Numbered from the stretch's first letter, positions 6,435 through 15,921 are shown. The stretch: DNA of 34,452 bases from an uncultured Lachnospiraceae bacterium (GCA_902796005.1 CADBNF010000015.1:1-34452), one strand, 5' to 3'. The notes: generated by a model not told the origin, from the letters alone. A program made the numbers and translations.

Positions 6435-7505
6435 ATGGCGGAAGAGACAAGAAAGAAAAGCCTGCTGATTGCCTGTCCGAATACGGATTTCATCAAAACC
6501 AGGGAGGAAAAGCTCCTGAGAATGATGGACGGCCGGGCAGAGCTGCGGGTTATCACGGATAAGCATTATTTTATTGACTATTTCAGTGAGATGGACAGGG
6601 TGGATGTGCTGATTATCGACAGGTCCTTCTACGAGCCTTATCTGGAGGCCCAGGACATCCGGCACATGATAGTTTTAAATGACGAGATTCCCCAGGCCTT
6701 TGAAGGGGAAAATGAGAACACCACCCACATCAACATCATGAAGTACATCTCCGAAGAGGAGTTCCTCGAGGTGGTGGAGAAGAGCCTGACAGCCTGTGAG
6801 GAAGGCGAGGGCGACCTGGAGGAGCCTGTATCCGGCGCGGACCGGCTGACGGTGATTGCCTGCTATTCGCCCGTGGGCGGTGCCGGCGTGAGCACCACGG
6901 CCTTAGGCCTGGGCAGGAAGCTGACCCGCCTGGAGGAAAAGGTCCTCATCGTGGGCTGCGACGATATGCAGAGCATCGGCGCGCTCCTGGAATCCCGGGA
7001 CAATGCGGACGACGAGCTGGCCGAGGCACTGAAGAATCCTTCCGAGGAAACCTACTGGACCATCCTGAAGAACATCTGCCTGGAGGGTGCCTCCGTACTG
7101 CTTCCCTTTGAGCGGCCCCTGTATTCCTTAGGCGTCGGGGCGGAGGAGTTCATCACACTGCTGAACATCCTGGAAAAGAAGAGGGATTTCTCCTATGTAA
7201 TCCTGGATCTGGGCAGCCATTTCGGCGAGGATACCGCAAGGCTCATGCAGCGGGCGGATGTGAACATCTGCGTGACCGAACCGGTGCTGACCTCTCTTCG
7301 CAAGCAGGAAAAAGTGTTCATGAACCGGGCAGCGATGGACTACAATCCGGACTATATCGTGAGCAACCAGCATCATTCGGACCATATGCGGCTGGATTCG
7401 GAATACCTGTTCGGTACCATAGCCGATTATCCCACCGGGGCAGAGGCGCTGGACGACCCGCTTCTGTATTCCCTGGCGTTGGAGATATCCATGAAGGAAG
7501 AATAA
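6435..7505 (+). CDS. CpaE/MinD-like P-loop ATPase with degenerate Walker A
   Basis: The 356-residue protein has a receiver-like N-terminal half (about 1-125; VDVLIIDRSFYEP) and a MinD/ParA-like C-terminal half (about 138-356), the layout of the Tad pilus localisation factor CpaE. The Walker A site reads SPVGGAGVSTT (145-155), whereas MinD-type proteins read KGGVGKTT: both the deviant N-terminal lysine and the P-loop lysine are missing (Val in both places). Walker B-like VILDLGSHFGED remains. ATP hydrolysis is therefore doubtful. The preceding gene encodes an FHA protein, also common in Tad clusters, yet no CpaF, TadB/TadC or pilin gene is present on either side. The ribosome binding site is AAGGAGGGAG. 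The stop codon's last base is the first base of the hairpin at 7505. Confidence 0.82.
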   Translation: MAEETRKKSLLIACPNTDFIKTREEKLLRMMDGRAELRVITDKHYFIDYFSEMDRVDVLIIDRSFYEPYLEAQDIRHMIVLNDEIPQAFEGENENTTHINIMKYISEEEFLEVVEKSLTACEEGEGDLEEPVSGADRLTVIACYSPVGGAGVSTTALGLGRKLTRLEEKVLIVGCDDMQSIGALLESRDNADDELAEALKNPSEETYWTILKNICLEGASVLLPFERPLYSLGVGAEEFITLLNILEKKRDFSYVILDLGSHFGEDTARLMQRADVNICVTEPVLTSLRKQEKVFMNRAAMDYNPDYIVSNQHHSDHMRLDSEYLFGTIADYPTGAEALDDPLLYSLALEISMKEE

Positions 7506-7582
7506 AACGTGACAGGGGGACGGTTCTTTTGTCACCTTTTGTGTGCAAAAGGTGACAAAAGAACCGTCCCCCTGTCACGTTT
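7505..7582. repeat. Perfect 37-bp-stem inverted repeat, REP/RAYT-like
   Basis: Bases 7505-7541 pair without mismatch with 7546-7582 around a TGTG loop. Each arm carries GTGACAGGGGGACGGTTC followed by TTTTGTCAC, so each arm also begins GTGAC and ends GTCAC and can fold on itself. The motif GGGGGACGGTTCTTTTGTCA is one I associate with dispersed repeats in many Clostridia, which accompany REP-associated (Y1) transposases; that is recollection, not a search. It exactly fills the gap between two converging genes (0 and 2 bases away). It could act as a bidirectional terminator, although no T-tract follows. Confidence 0.85.
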
Positions 7583-7584
7583 AT

Positions 7585-10500
7585 TTATTCGCCCCGCAGG
7601 GCAATCACCGGGTCGGATTTGGAGGCCTTGTAGGCCGGTGCGAGACCGGAGAACACGTTCAGGGCAACGCTTAGGGCGATGAGCACGATGGCGTGCCAGG
7701 GCCGGATGAAGGCCGTGATGCCCGGCTGGTTGATCACGTTGTGGATGACCCAGTTGGCCGCCACGATGAGGGCCGAGGTTATCCCGATGCCGATAAGTCC
7801 GGCGAAGAGGCCGATGATGAAGGTCTCCGCATTGAAGACGTCGGCGATGTTTTTCTTCGAGGCGCCGATGGCCCTTAAGATGCCGATTTCCTTCTGCCGC
7901 TCCAGCACGCTGATGTGGGTGATGACGCTGATCATGATGGAGGAAACCACCAGGGAGATGGCCACCAGACCGATGAGCACCGCGCTGACCGCGCCTACGA
8001 TATCGCTGACGGAGGACATCATGGTGCCCGCAAAGTCCGTATAGGAGATGACCTTGTCATCCTCGCCGGCATCCTTCATCCGGGTATTGTAATCGGCCAG
8101 CATACCGGTCACCCAGGTCTTGCATTCGAAATCCTTCGGATAGATGCTGATGCTGTTCGGGTCCTCCATATCCGCGTAGCCCATGGCCGCCAGATTGGTG
8201 GTGTACTGGTCGGAGGAGCCGCTGATGAAGGAGGCGATCATTTCCTTGATTTCATCCTCGGACAGGTTAAAGGAAAAGGCCTCGGCCAGGGCATCCTGGT
8301 TGAAGGTGAAGGCTTCCGTCAGGCTCTCCATATAGGAGGACATGGCAGAGGTTATGGCGGAGCTGATCTCCGTACCCAGCCTGGACATGACGGAGCCCAT
8401 CATGGCGCTTATCTGAGGCGCAACCTGGGCCTGCACCTGGGAAAGGGCATTGTTCAGGAGGGAGGATACGGCGTTTTTCAGCTGGGGGCTCTCGGTAAAG
8501 GCCCGCAGGAAATTCTGCATGTCCGCATCCGCTTCCGGCGTCTGCAGGAATTCCCGGAATTTCTCCGCCAGCTCCTCCGGGGAAAGCACGGTTTTCGGGG
8601 AAACGTAAGCTGCAAAGCCGCTGCTTAAGGAATCCGCCAGGAAGGTCAGGTTTTCCTCGGTGACATTGATGGCTTCCGGGTCAAAATTTCCCTCCTCGTC
8701 CACGGACTGGGCGATGATGTCCGCCGCGAACTGCCGGTAGATTTCCCTGGCTTCCCCGGTGGCCATGTATTCGTTCAGCAGCTCGATGATGGTGGAGGGG
8801 CTGGACAGGATGTCCTCGCCCAGAAAGCTGCTGAAATCCTTCGAAAAGGCGCTTACCAGCTCTCTGGAGCTTTGCGCCGCGATTTCCGGGGAAATGGCCT
8901 TGATCACATTCAGGAGATCCTCCGGGGAAACGGAGACGTCCAGGCCGTTTAAGTTGAGCATGGACAGGTACTGGGAGAAATCAATGCCCCCGAAGTTCAT
9001 GGCCGGAAATTCCGGCGTTTCGCCTTCTCCCATGGAGAAAATGTCCGGAAAGGCGTCCTCATCCACCTGGAAGATGTCCATGAATTCCATCTGGTCCACG
9101 CCCCGGTCCTCGCCGAAGGGCTTGCCGGTAAAGACGTTGGTCTCGGGGTCTGCCAGCTGCTGCTTTACGATATCGCTGTCCGCCGCCGCGTCCGCCAGGT
9201 AGATGACCAGGTCATGGGTGTAGTTGATGCCCGGGGAGAGGGTGGACTGGGCGTCCCCATCCTTAAGCTTCACCACGCCGGATACCACCAGGTCTTCGCC
9301 GTTTTCCGCCAGGTTCCTGCGGTAGGCGTCGTTCATGTTCTTATCCATCCACAGGCCGGCTTCCTCATCATATTCATAGAGAAGGTAGCGGCAGACCACC
9401 TTGAAGCTGATATCCAGGAACTCGTCGTAGGAGAAGGTCTGCAGGGTGTAGCCCTCCAGATTCACGTTTTTCCCCGTCACCAGGTCGTTGACGATTTCAT
9501 CCAGCTCCTCGGAGGGCTTCAGGTTCAGGGCGTAAAGGGCCGTATCGGGAATCCCGCCGGAGGCGGAAAGCACCACCACGCATTCGTTCCGGTTTTCGGG
9601 CCAGTGACCCGCAACCACATCGTACTGGTCCTCGTAAAGCGCCGGGTTGGAGGGCATCTCGAAAAAGCTCACCAGGTTGATGGCGGAGATTTCCCGGAAG
9701 CTCATCCCCAGGTCGTCCAGGCACTGGTCCGGGTGCACCTGACGGATCTTATCCGGAGCGTCAATCCGGTAGATGAGGGGCGTCAGGTCATAGGTGTATT
9801 CCACCGTGTGGGCATAGTCGTAAATGTCGCATTCGTCACTTTCCAGGTAAGCCTTCAGGCTGACCAGATCGTTGGAGGTCAGGCCCGCTGCGTACCGGCG
9901 GGTGGCCAGGCTTTCCACCGCTTTGCCTTCGGTGGATTCCTCCGCATCCACGGTGGCCGCGCCGCCGGTCAGGATATTCATGAAGCTGATGCCGGTTCGG
10001 TTGATGGTCAGGGGATACTGGAGGACGGTGGTTTCCTCGATGTTCTGGATATACCGGCGGGCGCCGTTGCTCATGGAGAGAATCATGGCGATGCCGATGA
10101 TGCCGATGGACCCGGCCAGGGCCACCAGAATGGTGCGGCCCAGCTTGGTCTTCAGGTTGTTGAAGCTAAGAGAAAGGGCGGTAAGGAAGCTCATGGAGGC
10201 CTTCCTGCCGTAATCCTTGGCCGGCGGCACGGGGGTATCCGCGTCCGCGACAAAGGGATTGCTGTCTGAGAGCAGGCGGCCGTCCTTGATCCGCACAATA
10301 CGGGTGGCGTATTCCTCCGCCAGCTCGTTGTTATGGGTAACCATGACCACCAGCCGGTCCTTCGCCACCTCGCTCAGGATGGCCATGACCTGGGTGCTGG
10401 TTTCCGAGTCCAGGGCGCCGGTGGGTTCGTCCGCCAGGACGATTTCAGGGTCGTTCACCAAGGCCCTGGCGATGGCTACCCGCTGCATCTGTCCGCCGGA

Positions 10501-10926
10501 GAGCTGGCTGGGCTTTTTGTGTATGTGGTCGCCCAGGCCCACCTTTTTCAGGGCTTCCTCCGCCTTTCTTCTTCGTTCACCCACGGAAACGCCGCTGATG
10601 GTCATGGCGATTTCAACATTGGCCAGCACGCTCTGGTGGGGAATCAGGTTGTAGCTCTGGAAGACAAAGCCCACGGAATGGTTCCGGTAGGTGTCCCAGT
10701 CCCGGTCCCGGTAGCGGGTGGTGGAGACGCCGTTGATGATCATTTCCCCGGAATCATACCGGTCCAGGCCGCCGATGATATTTAAAAGGGTGGTTTTGCC
10801 CGATCCGGAAGGCCCCAGGATCATGACAAATTCATTGTCCCTTAAGTTCAGGCTCACGTCGTCCAGCGCCTGCTGGGTAAGCCCGCCGGTTTTATAGGTT
10901 TTGCACAGGTGTTTTAACTGAAGCAT
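7585..10926 (-). CDS. MacB-type ABC transporter, ATPase-permease fusion with giant extracytoplasmic domain
   Basis: The 1113-residue protein starts with a LolD/MacB-like ATPase: Walker [10 protein letters not shown] (38-46), Q-loop Gln90, signature LSGGQ (142-146), Walker B IVLADE (162-167) and switch His197, all intact. One membrane helix follows (about 265-290, [20 protein letters not shown]), then about 680 residues of extracytoplasmic domain, then three C-terminal helices with an FtsX-type core ([19 protein letters not shown]) and the ending PVIALRGE. MacB relatives are usually about 650 residues; the periplasm-facing region here is several times larger. Such proteins drive mechanical or export work on the cell surface, not import; substrate unknown. 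The start at 10926 was chosen over 10950 because AAAGGAGCG lies about 7 bases upstream. There is no partner permease or adaptor gene next to it. Confidence 0.9.
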   Translation of the reverse strand: MLQLKHLCKTYKTGGLTQQALDDVSLNLRDNEFVMILGPSGSGKTTLLNIIGGLDRYDSGEMIINGVSTTRYRDRDWDTYRNHSVGFVFQSYNLIPHQSVLANVEIAMTISGVSVGERRRKAEEALKKVGLGDHIHKKPSQLSGGQMQRVAIARALVNDPEIVLADEPTGALDSETSTQVMAILSEVAKDRLVVMVTHNNELAEEYATRIVRIKDGRLLSDSNPFVADADTPVPPAKDYGRKASMSFLTALSLSFNNLKTKLGRTILVALAGSIGIIGIAMILSMSNGARRYIQNIEETTVLQYPLTINRTGISFMNILTGGAATVDAEESTEGKAVESLATRRYAAGLTSNDLVSLKAYLESDECDIYDYAHTVEYTYDLTPLIYRIDAPDKIRQVHPDQCLDDLGMSFREISAINLVSFFEMPSNPALYEDQYDVVAGHWPENRNECVVVLSASGGIPDTALYALNLKPSEELDEIVNDLVTGKNVNLEGYTLQTFSYDEFLDISFKVVCRYLLYEYDEEAGLWMDKNMNDAYRRNLAENGEDLVVSGVVKLKDGDAQSTLSPGINYTHDLVIYLADAAADSDIVKQQLADPETNVFTGKPFGEDRGVDQMEFMDIFQVDEDAFPDIFSMGEGETPEFPAMNFGGIDFSQYLSMLNLNGLDVSVSPEDLLNVIKAISPEIAAQSSRELVSAFSKDFSSFLGEDILSSPSTIIELLNEYMATGEAREIYRQFAADIIAQSVDEEGNFDPEAINVTEENLTFLADSLSSGFAAYVSPKTVLSPEELAEKFREFLQTPEADADMQNFLRAFTESPQLKNAVSSLLNNALSQVQAQVAPQISAMMGSVMSRLGTEISSAITSAMSSYMESLTEAFTFNQDALAEAFSFNLSEDEIKEMIASFISGSSDQYTTNLAAMGYADMEDPNSISIYPKDFECKTWVTGMLADYNTRMKDAGEDDKVISYTDFAGTMMSSVSDIVGAVSAVLIGLVAISLVVSSIMISVITHISVLERQKEIGILRAIGASKKNIADVFNAETFIIGLFAGLIGIGITSALIVAANWVIHNVINQPGITAFIRPWHAIVLIALSVALNVFSGLAPAYKASKSDPVIALRGE

Positions 10927-10980
10927 GAAAACGCTCCTTTTATATTTCAAAAGAATAAATCAGTCAGTCTACAAACAGGT

Positions 10981-11009
10981 ATTATCCCACGCTTCAGAAT
11001 TTCGGTCAA
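10981..11009 (-). promoter_or_regulatory. Promoter of the ABC transporter gene
   Basis: On the minus strand TTGACC (complement of 11004-11009), a 17-bp spacer and GATAAT (complement of 10981-10986), with TGG before the -10. About 50 bases of leader precede the ATG. Confidence 0.7.
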
Positions 11010-11091
11010 TAAACAAATTGCCGGAGCTGTTACATAGCTTTTTGATATGTAATAAAGGATATCCTGCACAAAGGCGGGTCTCTTTTTTGGA

Positions 11092-11120
11092 TTGAAACTT
11101 GCAGAGAAATGATTTATAAT
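11092..11120 (+). promoter_or_regulatory. Promoter of the gdpD-like/trkA/trkH operon
   Basis: TTGAAA at 11092-11097, a 17-bp spacer and a perfect TATAAT at 11115-11120, with AT-rich sequence following. The ATG at 11161 lies 40 bp downstream. Confidence 0.75.
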
Positions 11121-11160
11121 ATATGAACCTTTGTTATACGCAAAAGGAAAGGAGTTGCAA

Positions 11161-11991
11161 ATGGGAAAGAAAGCAGCAAAATTCATCACTTTTGTCGTGG
11201 GATGTGCGGCGGCCTGGGCCTATGCGATCAAACCGCGGACCAAGGGCAAACCCGATATGTCGGTGCTCCTGAACTATGACTATGCCAACGGCGGCTGCCA
11301 TAACTTCAAGGGGAAGAGACCGGAGAATTCTCTGTCCGCCTGTGAGGACGCCATGCTGAAGGGCTACGGCGTTGTCGTGGACGTCCGCCTGACCAGGGAC
11401 GGGGAGGCAGTGGCCTTTACCGACCGTGAACTGTGGAGAATGTGCGGAGTGGAAGGCACCGTGGAAAAGACAAAGCTGGCTGCATTAAAGGAACTCTGCC
11501 TTTTAAATACGGAAGAAAAAGTGCCCACCGTCAAAGAGGTACTGGATCTTATCGACGGACAGGTGCCCGTAATCCTGCGCCTGAACACCTGGCTTGACAA
11601 TTACGGTACCCTGTGTGAAGCGGTATGCGAAAGCCTGGACGAGTACGACGGCGTATTTGCCGTGGAATCTGCCGATTACCGGGCCGTGCGCTGGTTCAGA
11701 CAGTACAGGGAAGGCTATATCCGCGGCCAGATCCTGGAGAAGACCCTGCAGAAGACCAGGACCATCCTGGAAGGCCTGAAGAGCTTCTTCCATGAAAGCC
11801 TCCTGACCAATGTGTTCTCCCGCCCGGACTATGTTTCCGTGCGCTTCTGCGACCGGCAGAACCTCTCCTTAAAGCTCTGCAAATTCCTGTATTTCGTTCC
11901 GGTATTCCACTGGGTTATCCGGACCATGGACGAATACGAGAAGTCCAGGGTGGAGGACGCCTGCGTCGTCTTCGAGGATATCGAACCATAA
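11161..11991 (+). CDS. Degenerate glycerophosphodiester phosphodiesterase-like membrane protein
   Basis: The 276-residue protein has an N-terminal membrane helix (about 8-23) and a GDPD-like barrel. Family landmarks are altered: the HRG motif appears as H47-NFKGK, and the ENT motif as PENSL (54-58). The E-x-D metal motif reads V72-V-D74 (Glu lost), and the catalytic HD reads T87-D88 (His lost). Loss of one metal ligand and one catalytic histidine suggests that it does not hydrolyse glycerophosphodiesters in the usual way. The start at 11161 was chosen because AAAGGAGTT lies 6-10 bases upstream; the in-frame ATG at 11131 lies nearly on the promoter. It is the first gene of a run with trkA (26 bases later) and trkH, so a link to the membrane or potassium status is possible but unproved. 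Confidence 0.75.
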   Translation: MGKKAAKFITFVVGCAAAWAYAIKPRTKGKPDMSVLLNYDYANGGCHNFKGKRPENSLSACEDAMLKGYGVVVDVRLTRDGEAVAFTDRELWRMCGVEGTVEKTKLAALKELCLLNTEEKVPTVKEVLDLIDGQVPVILRLNTWLDNYGTLCEAVCESLDEYDGVFAVESADYRAVRWFRQYREGYIRGQILEKTLQKTRTILEGLKSFFHESLLTNVFSRPDYVSVRFCDRQNLSLKLCKFLYFVPVFHWVIRTMDEYEKSRVEDACVVFEDIEP

Positions 11992-12017
11992 AATACCGTT
12001 AAGCGAGGCTGTATTAT

Positions 12018-13376
12018 ATGCAGATTATTATTGTAGGCTGCGGAAAGGTGGGCCGCCATCTGGCGATGCAGCTGGCCCAGGAGGGACATTCCGTGACGGT
12101 GATCGACACCAACGGCACTGTCCTGAAGAAGGTTACCGAAATCTACGATGTCATGGGGGTTACCGGCAACGGTACCAGCATCGGTACGCTGAAAGACGCG
12201 GGACTGGCGGACACGGATCTTCTGATCGCCGTCACCCAGTCCGATGAAGTAAATATTCTCTGCTGTGTTATGGCAAGGAGCGGCAACAAATGCCGGACCA
12301 TTGCCAGGGTCAGGGATCCGATATACCTTACCGAGCAGTCCTTCTTCTTAAAGGAGCTGGGCATATCCATGGTCATTAACCCGGAGCGGGCGGTGGCCAG
12401 GGAGATGGCGGCTTTACTCAGGCTGCCCTCCGCCGTGGAGATCGACACCTTCAACAAGGGCCGCATCGAGATGCTCAGCTTCCGTGTGCCCGACAATTCA
12501 CCCCTGATCGGGAAAAAGCTCAGGGAGCTGCCCGCCTCCATCAGCAGCTCCGTACTGTTCTGCGTGGCGGAGCGGGAAAATGAGGTCATTATTCCCGACG
12601 GCGATTTTATCACGCAGAAGGGGGATCTGATTTCCGTCATTACGCCTCCCACCACCGGAAGGGATTTCTTCCGGCGCATCGGCCTGACCGTCGGTGAGGT
12701 GCGGGACGTGATGATCGTGGGCGGCGGCGAGATTGGCTACTACCTGACCAAGCGGCTTTTAAAGGACGGCATCAAGGTAAAAATCGTGGAAAAGGACCGG
12801 GAGCGGTGCGAGGAGCTCTGCGACCTGGTGCCGGAAGCCACCATTCTCTACGGCGACGGTGCGGATATGAACCTTCTGCGGGAAGAGCATCTGGACAGAA
12901 TGGATGCCTTCGTGGCCGTCACCAATATGGACGAGGAGAATATTATCCTTTCCCTGTTTGCCAAGGACAAGGTATTTTCCAAGGTCATCACCAAGATCAG
13001 CCATTCCGAGCTGGGCGAGGTTATCCGGAACATGGATCTGGACAGCGTGGTCAACCCCATGGAGATCTGCGCGGAAACCATCCTCACCTATGCCCGGGCC
13101 ATGAACAACAGTATGGGCAGCGATATCGAAGCCCTGTACCTCCTCCGGGAGGGAAGAGTGGAGGCCATGGAATTCATTGCCGGTGAGAAATTCGCGGGCA
13201 ACGGCATCCCCCTGCAGCAGCTGAAGCTGAAAAAGAACCTGCTGATCGCCGGCATTACCCGCAACGGGAACTTCTTTATCCCCCGCGGCGCGGACGCCAT
13301 CAATGCCGGGGATTCCGTTATTATTGTAAGTGTACACAAGGGCTTCGAGACTCTTGACGATATTCTTGAAAGGTAA
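12018..13376 (+). CDS. trkA: Trk potassium uptake regulatory subunit TrkA
   Basis: The 452-residue protein is a cytoplasmic ring subunit that gates TrkH in response to nucleotides. It has two tandem RCK units. The first starts at the N-terminus (IIIVGCGKVGRHLA, with the ribose-binding Asp in VIDTN) and is followed by a TrkA_C domain (about 140-215). The second Rossmann unit starts near residue 230 (DVMIVGGGEIGYYL, with acidic IVEKD) and is followed by a second TrkA_C. Both Gly-rich loops are intact. Length is normal for TrkA. The ribosome binding site is weak (GCGAGG), so translation may be coupled to the preceding gene, 26 bases upstream. trkH starts 9 bases after the stop. Confidence 0.95.
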   Translation: MQIIIVGCGKVGRHLAMQLAQEGHSVTVIDTNGTVLKKVTEIYDVMGVTGNGTSIGTLKDAGLADTDLLIAVTQSDEVNILCCVMARSGNKCRTIARVRDPIYLTEQSFFLKELGISMVINPERAVAREMAALLRLPSAVEIDTFNKGRIEMLSFRVPDNSPLIGKKLRELPASISSSVLFCVAERENEVIIPDGDFITQKGDLISVITPPTTGRDFFRRIGLTVGEVRDVMIVGGGEIGYYLTKRLLKDGIKVKIVEKDRERCEELCDLVPEATILYGDGADMNLLREEHLDRMDAFVAVTNMDEENIILSLFAKDKVFSKVITKISHSELGEVIRNMDLDSVVNPMEICAETILTYARAMNNSMGSDIEALYLLREGRVEAMEFIAGEKFAGNGIPLQQLKLKKNLLIAGITRNGNFFIPRGADAINAGDSVIIVSVHKGFETLDDILER

Positions 13377-13385
13377 ATACTCCTT

Positions 13386-14831
13386 ATGAATTTCCGTATG
13401 ATTGGCTATGTGCTCGCCCTTGTGCTTAAAGTAGAAGGCTTTCTTATGGCCCTGCCGCTGCTGGTGGCCCTGCTTTACCGGGAGAACCGGGCGGCGATTG
13501 TGTATCTTATCTGCCTGGCCGTCTGCCTTGTAGTGGGCTTTATCGGTACGGCACGAAAACCGAAGAATATTACCTTTTACCAGAAGGACGGTTTCATTAC
13601 CGTTTCCCTGGCCTGGGTGGTACTGAGCCTGGTGGGGGCCATTCCCTTCGTAATGACGGGAGAAATCCCCCGCTATATTGATGCCGTATTTGAAACCGTG
13701 TCCGGCTTTACCACCACCGGCGCCTCCATCTTAAGCAACGTGGAGGCCTTGAGCCACGCCAGCCTGTTCTGGCGGAGCTTTTCCCACTGGATCGGCGGCA
13801 TGGGCGTACTGGTCTTCATCCTGATGCTGATTCCCGTCCGGGACGGCTCCCACATGTTCCTGATGAAGGCGGAAAGCCCGGGACCGGACGTATCCAAATT
13901 CGTACCCAAGCTGAAAAGCACGGCGGTACTGCTGTACAAGCTGTATATTGTCATCACCGTCGCCGAGATGGTGGCCCTGCTGATTGCCAGGATGCCGGTC
14001 TTTGATACCCTCTGCCTGACCTTCGGTACGGCGGGCACCGGCGGTTTCGCGGTGCTCAATTCCGGCATCGCCACCTACACCGCGGCCCAGCAGTGGATCA
14101 TCACCATCTTCATGATTGCCTTCGGCGTAAACTTTACCTTCTATTATTACCTGTTGTGCCGGAATTTCCGGGCGGCCCTGAAGATGGAAGAGGTAAGGGT
14201 ATACCTGCTTATCGTGCTGGCGTCCATCGCGGTGATTGCGGTGAACATCAGCGGCATTTTCGCCACCACGGCGGAAACCGTCCGGCAGGCGGCCTTCCAG
14301 GTGGGCAGTATCATCACCACCACGGGATATTCCACCACGGATTTCAACCTCTGGCCCTCCCTGTCTAAGATGATTCTGGTCGTACTGATGTTCCTGGGGC
14401 CCTGTGCCGGCAGTACCGGCGGCGGCATCAAGATTTCCAGGGTAATTATCATCTGGAAATCCGCGAGAAGGGAACTGAAGAACGTAGCCCATCCGAGAAC
14501 CATCTCCAAGGTGAAGATGGACGGTCATTCCCTGAACGAGGAAACGGTGCGTTCCGTGCAGGTGTATCTGTGCATGTACGTGATTCTGTTCTTCATTTCG
14601 GTGTTGATCGTTTCCGCCAACGGCTTCTCCTTTGAAACCAATGTGACGGCGGTGGCCGCAACCTTCAATAACATCGGCCCCGGCCTGGATATGGCAGGTC
14701 CGGCGGCCAATTACCTGGCCTTCAACCCGCTGTCCAAGATCGTGCTGATTATCGACATGCTGGCCGGAAGGCTGGAGATCCTTCCGATTATACTGATGTT
14801 TATGCCCTCCACCTGGAAGAAGAGGGATTGA
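13386..14831 (+). CDS. trkH: Trk potassium transporter membrane subunit TrkH
   Basis: The 481-residue membrane protein forms the K+ pore. Four pore-loop repeats can be placed: TVSGFTTTGASIL, FGTAGTGGFAVLNSG, TTTGYSTTDFNLW and FNNIGPGLD, each with the central filter glycine. An intramembrane-gate-like Gly-rich stretch (GPCAGSTGGGIKISR) precedes the last part. The protein starts with a hydrophobic pair of helices, as expected. It follows trkA with 9 bases between and no good ribosome binding site of its own other than GAAAGG inside trkA, suggesting translational coupling. TrkA and TrkH together form a complete uptake system here. Confidence 0.95.
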   Translation: MNFRMIGYVLALVLKVEGFLMALPLLVALLYRENRAAIVYLICLAVCLVVGFIGTARKPKNITFYQKDGFITVSLAWVVLSLVGAIPFVMTGEIPRYIDAVFETVSGFTTTGASILSNVEALSHASLFWRSFSHWIGGMGVLVFILMLIPVRDGSHMFLMKAESPGPDVSKFVPKLKSTAVLLYKLYIVITVAEMVALLIARMPVFDTLCLTFGTAGTGGFAVLNSGIATYTAAQQWIITIFMIAFGVNFTFYYYLLCRNFRAALKMEEVRVYLLIVLASIAVIAVNISGIFATTAETVRQAAFQVGSIITTTGYSTTDFNLWPSLSKMILVVLMFLGPCAGSTGGGIKISRVIIIWKSARRELKNVAHPRTISKVKMDGHSLNEETVRSVQVYLCMYVILFFISVLIVSANGFSFETNVTAVAATFNNIGPGLDMAGPAANYLAFNPLSKIVLIIDMLAGRLEILPIILMFMPSTWKKRD

Positions 14832-14850
14832 GAAAGACGAGGAAAGAAAG

Positions 14851-15921
14851 ATGAGCGCCTGGCAGGACAATGTACGCCGCGTGGAGCCCTATATACCTGG
14901 GGAACAGCCGGATTTTCCGGATATGATCAAGCTGAATACCAACGAATGCCCCTATCCGCCCTCCCCGAAGGTATCGGAGGCAGTGGCTGCCTTTGCCGGC
15001 AGCAGCCTTCGGCTGTATCCGGACCCCAACTGCCGGAGTTTACGGGAAGCCATCGCGAAGCGGTATGGCGTTGCGCCGGAGCAGGTGTTCGTGGGCGTGG
15101 GCAGCGACGACGTGCTGGCCATGGCCTTCATGACCTTTTTCAATTCGGAAAAGCCCATCCTGTTCCCGGATATCACCTATTCCTTCTATGACGTGTGGGC
15201 CGAGCTGTACCGGATTCCCTATGTGCAGCTTCCCTTAAAGGATGACTTCACCATTGATCCGAAGGACTACTTAAGGGAAAACGGCGGCATCGTCATCGCC
15301 AATCCCAACGCCCCGACAGGCGCGGAGCTGTCCCAGGCCCATATCGAGACCATCCTTGCGGGCAATCCCGGCAGTACGGTCATCGTGGACGAGGCCTACG
15401 TGGACTTCGGCGGGACCTCGGCGCTGCCGCTGCTTGAGAAATACGACAACCTCCTGGTGGTGCAGACCTTCTCCAAATCCCGGGCCATGGCCGGCATCCG
15501 CATCGGCTACGCCATCGGAAGCGGGGAGATGATCGGTTATCTTACCGCGGTGCGGAATTCCTTCAATTCCTACACCATGAACCGGCTGACCTTATCCTGC
15601 GGCGTGGCTGCGGTGGAAGATGAGGCCTATTTCCAGGAAATTACGGCGAAAATCATCGCGACCCGGGAAAGAGCTGTGGAACGGTTCAGGGCCCTGGGCT
15701 TTATTGTGCCGGAATCAAAGGCGAATTTTCTCTTTGTCACCCATCCGCAGATTTCTGCGGCAGCCCTTTTTGCCGCCCTCAGGGAGGAGCATATCTTTGT
15801 CCGCTACTGGAATAAGAAGCGGATTTCGGAGCATCTGCGGGTGACCATCGGCACCGATGAACAGATGGATGCGCTTTTTGCCTTCCTGGAGAAATATATA
15901 AAGAAAAACGGACAGGCATAG
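14851..15921 (+). CDS. hisC: Histidinol-phosphate aminotransferase-like enzyme
   Basis: The 356-residue class I/II PLP aminotransferase has the HisC pattern: KLNTNECPYPPSP near residue 28, YPDPNCRSLREAIA, GVGSDDVL, ANPNAPTGAEL, VDEAYVDFGG, and the PLP lysine in TFSKSRAMAGIRIGYAIG. Length fits HisC. In histidine synthesis it transfers an amino group from glutamate to imidazole-acetol phosphate. No other his gene is in the window, so a related role (for example, threonine-phosphate or aromatic aminotransferase) cannot be excluded. GAGGAAAG precedes the ATG. It starts 19 bases after trkH. A 7-bp stem (15909-15929) overlaps the stop, without a T-tract. Confidence 0.85.
   Translation: MSAWQDNVRRVEPYIPGEQPDFPDMIKLNTNECPYPPSPKVSEAVAAFAGSSLRLYPDPNCRSLREAIAKRYGVAPEQVFVGVGSDDVLAMAFMTFFNSEKPILFPDITYSFYDVWAELYRIPYVQLPLKDDFTIDPKDYLRENGGIVIANPNAPTGAELSQAHIETILAGNPGSTVIVDEAYVDFGGTSALPLLEKYDNLLVVQTFSKSRAMAGIRIGYAIGSGEMIGYLTAVRNSFNSYTMNRLTLSCGVAAVEDEAYFQEITAKIIATRERAVERFRALGFIVPESKANFLFVTHPQISAAALFAALREEHIFVRYWNKKRISEHLRVTIGTDEQMDALFAFLEKYIKKNGQA

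Noticed and set aside
9214-10269. Plus-strand open frame of 351 codons antisense to the ABC transporter
   Set aside because: Gly/His-rich with no domain; the minus strand encodes an intact transporter.
13731-14870. Minus-strand open frame antisense to trkH
   Set aside because: Glu/Gln/His/Gly-rich low-complexity translation, no start signal; trkH is certain.
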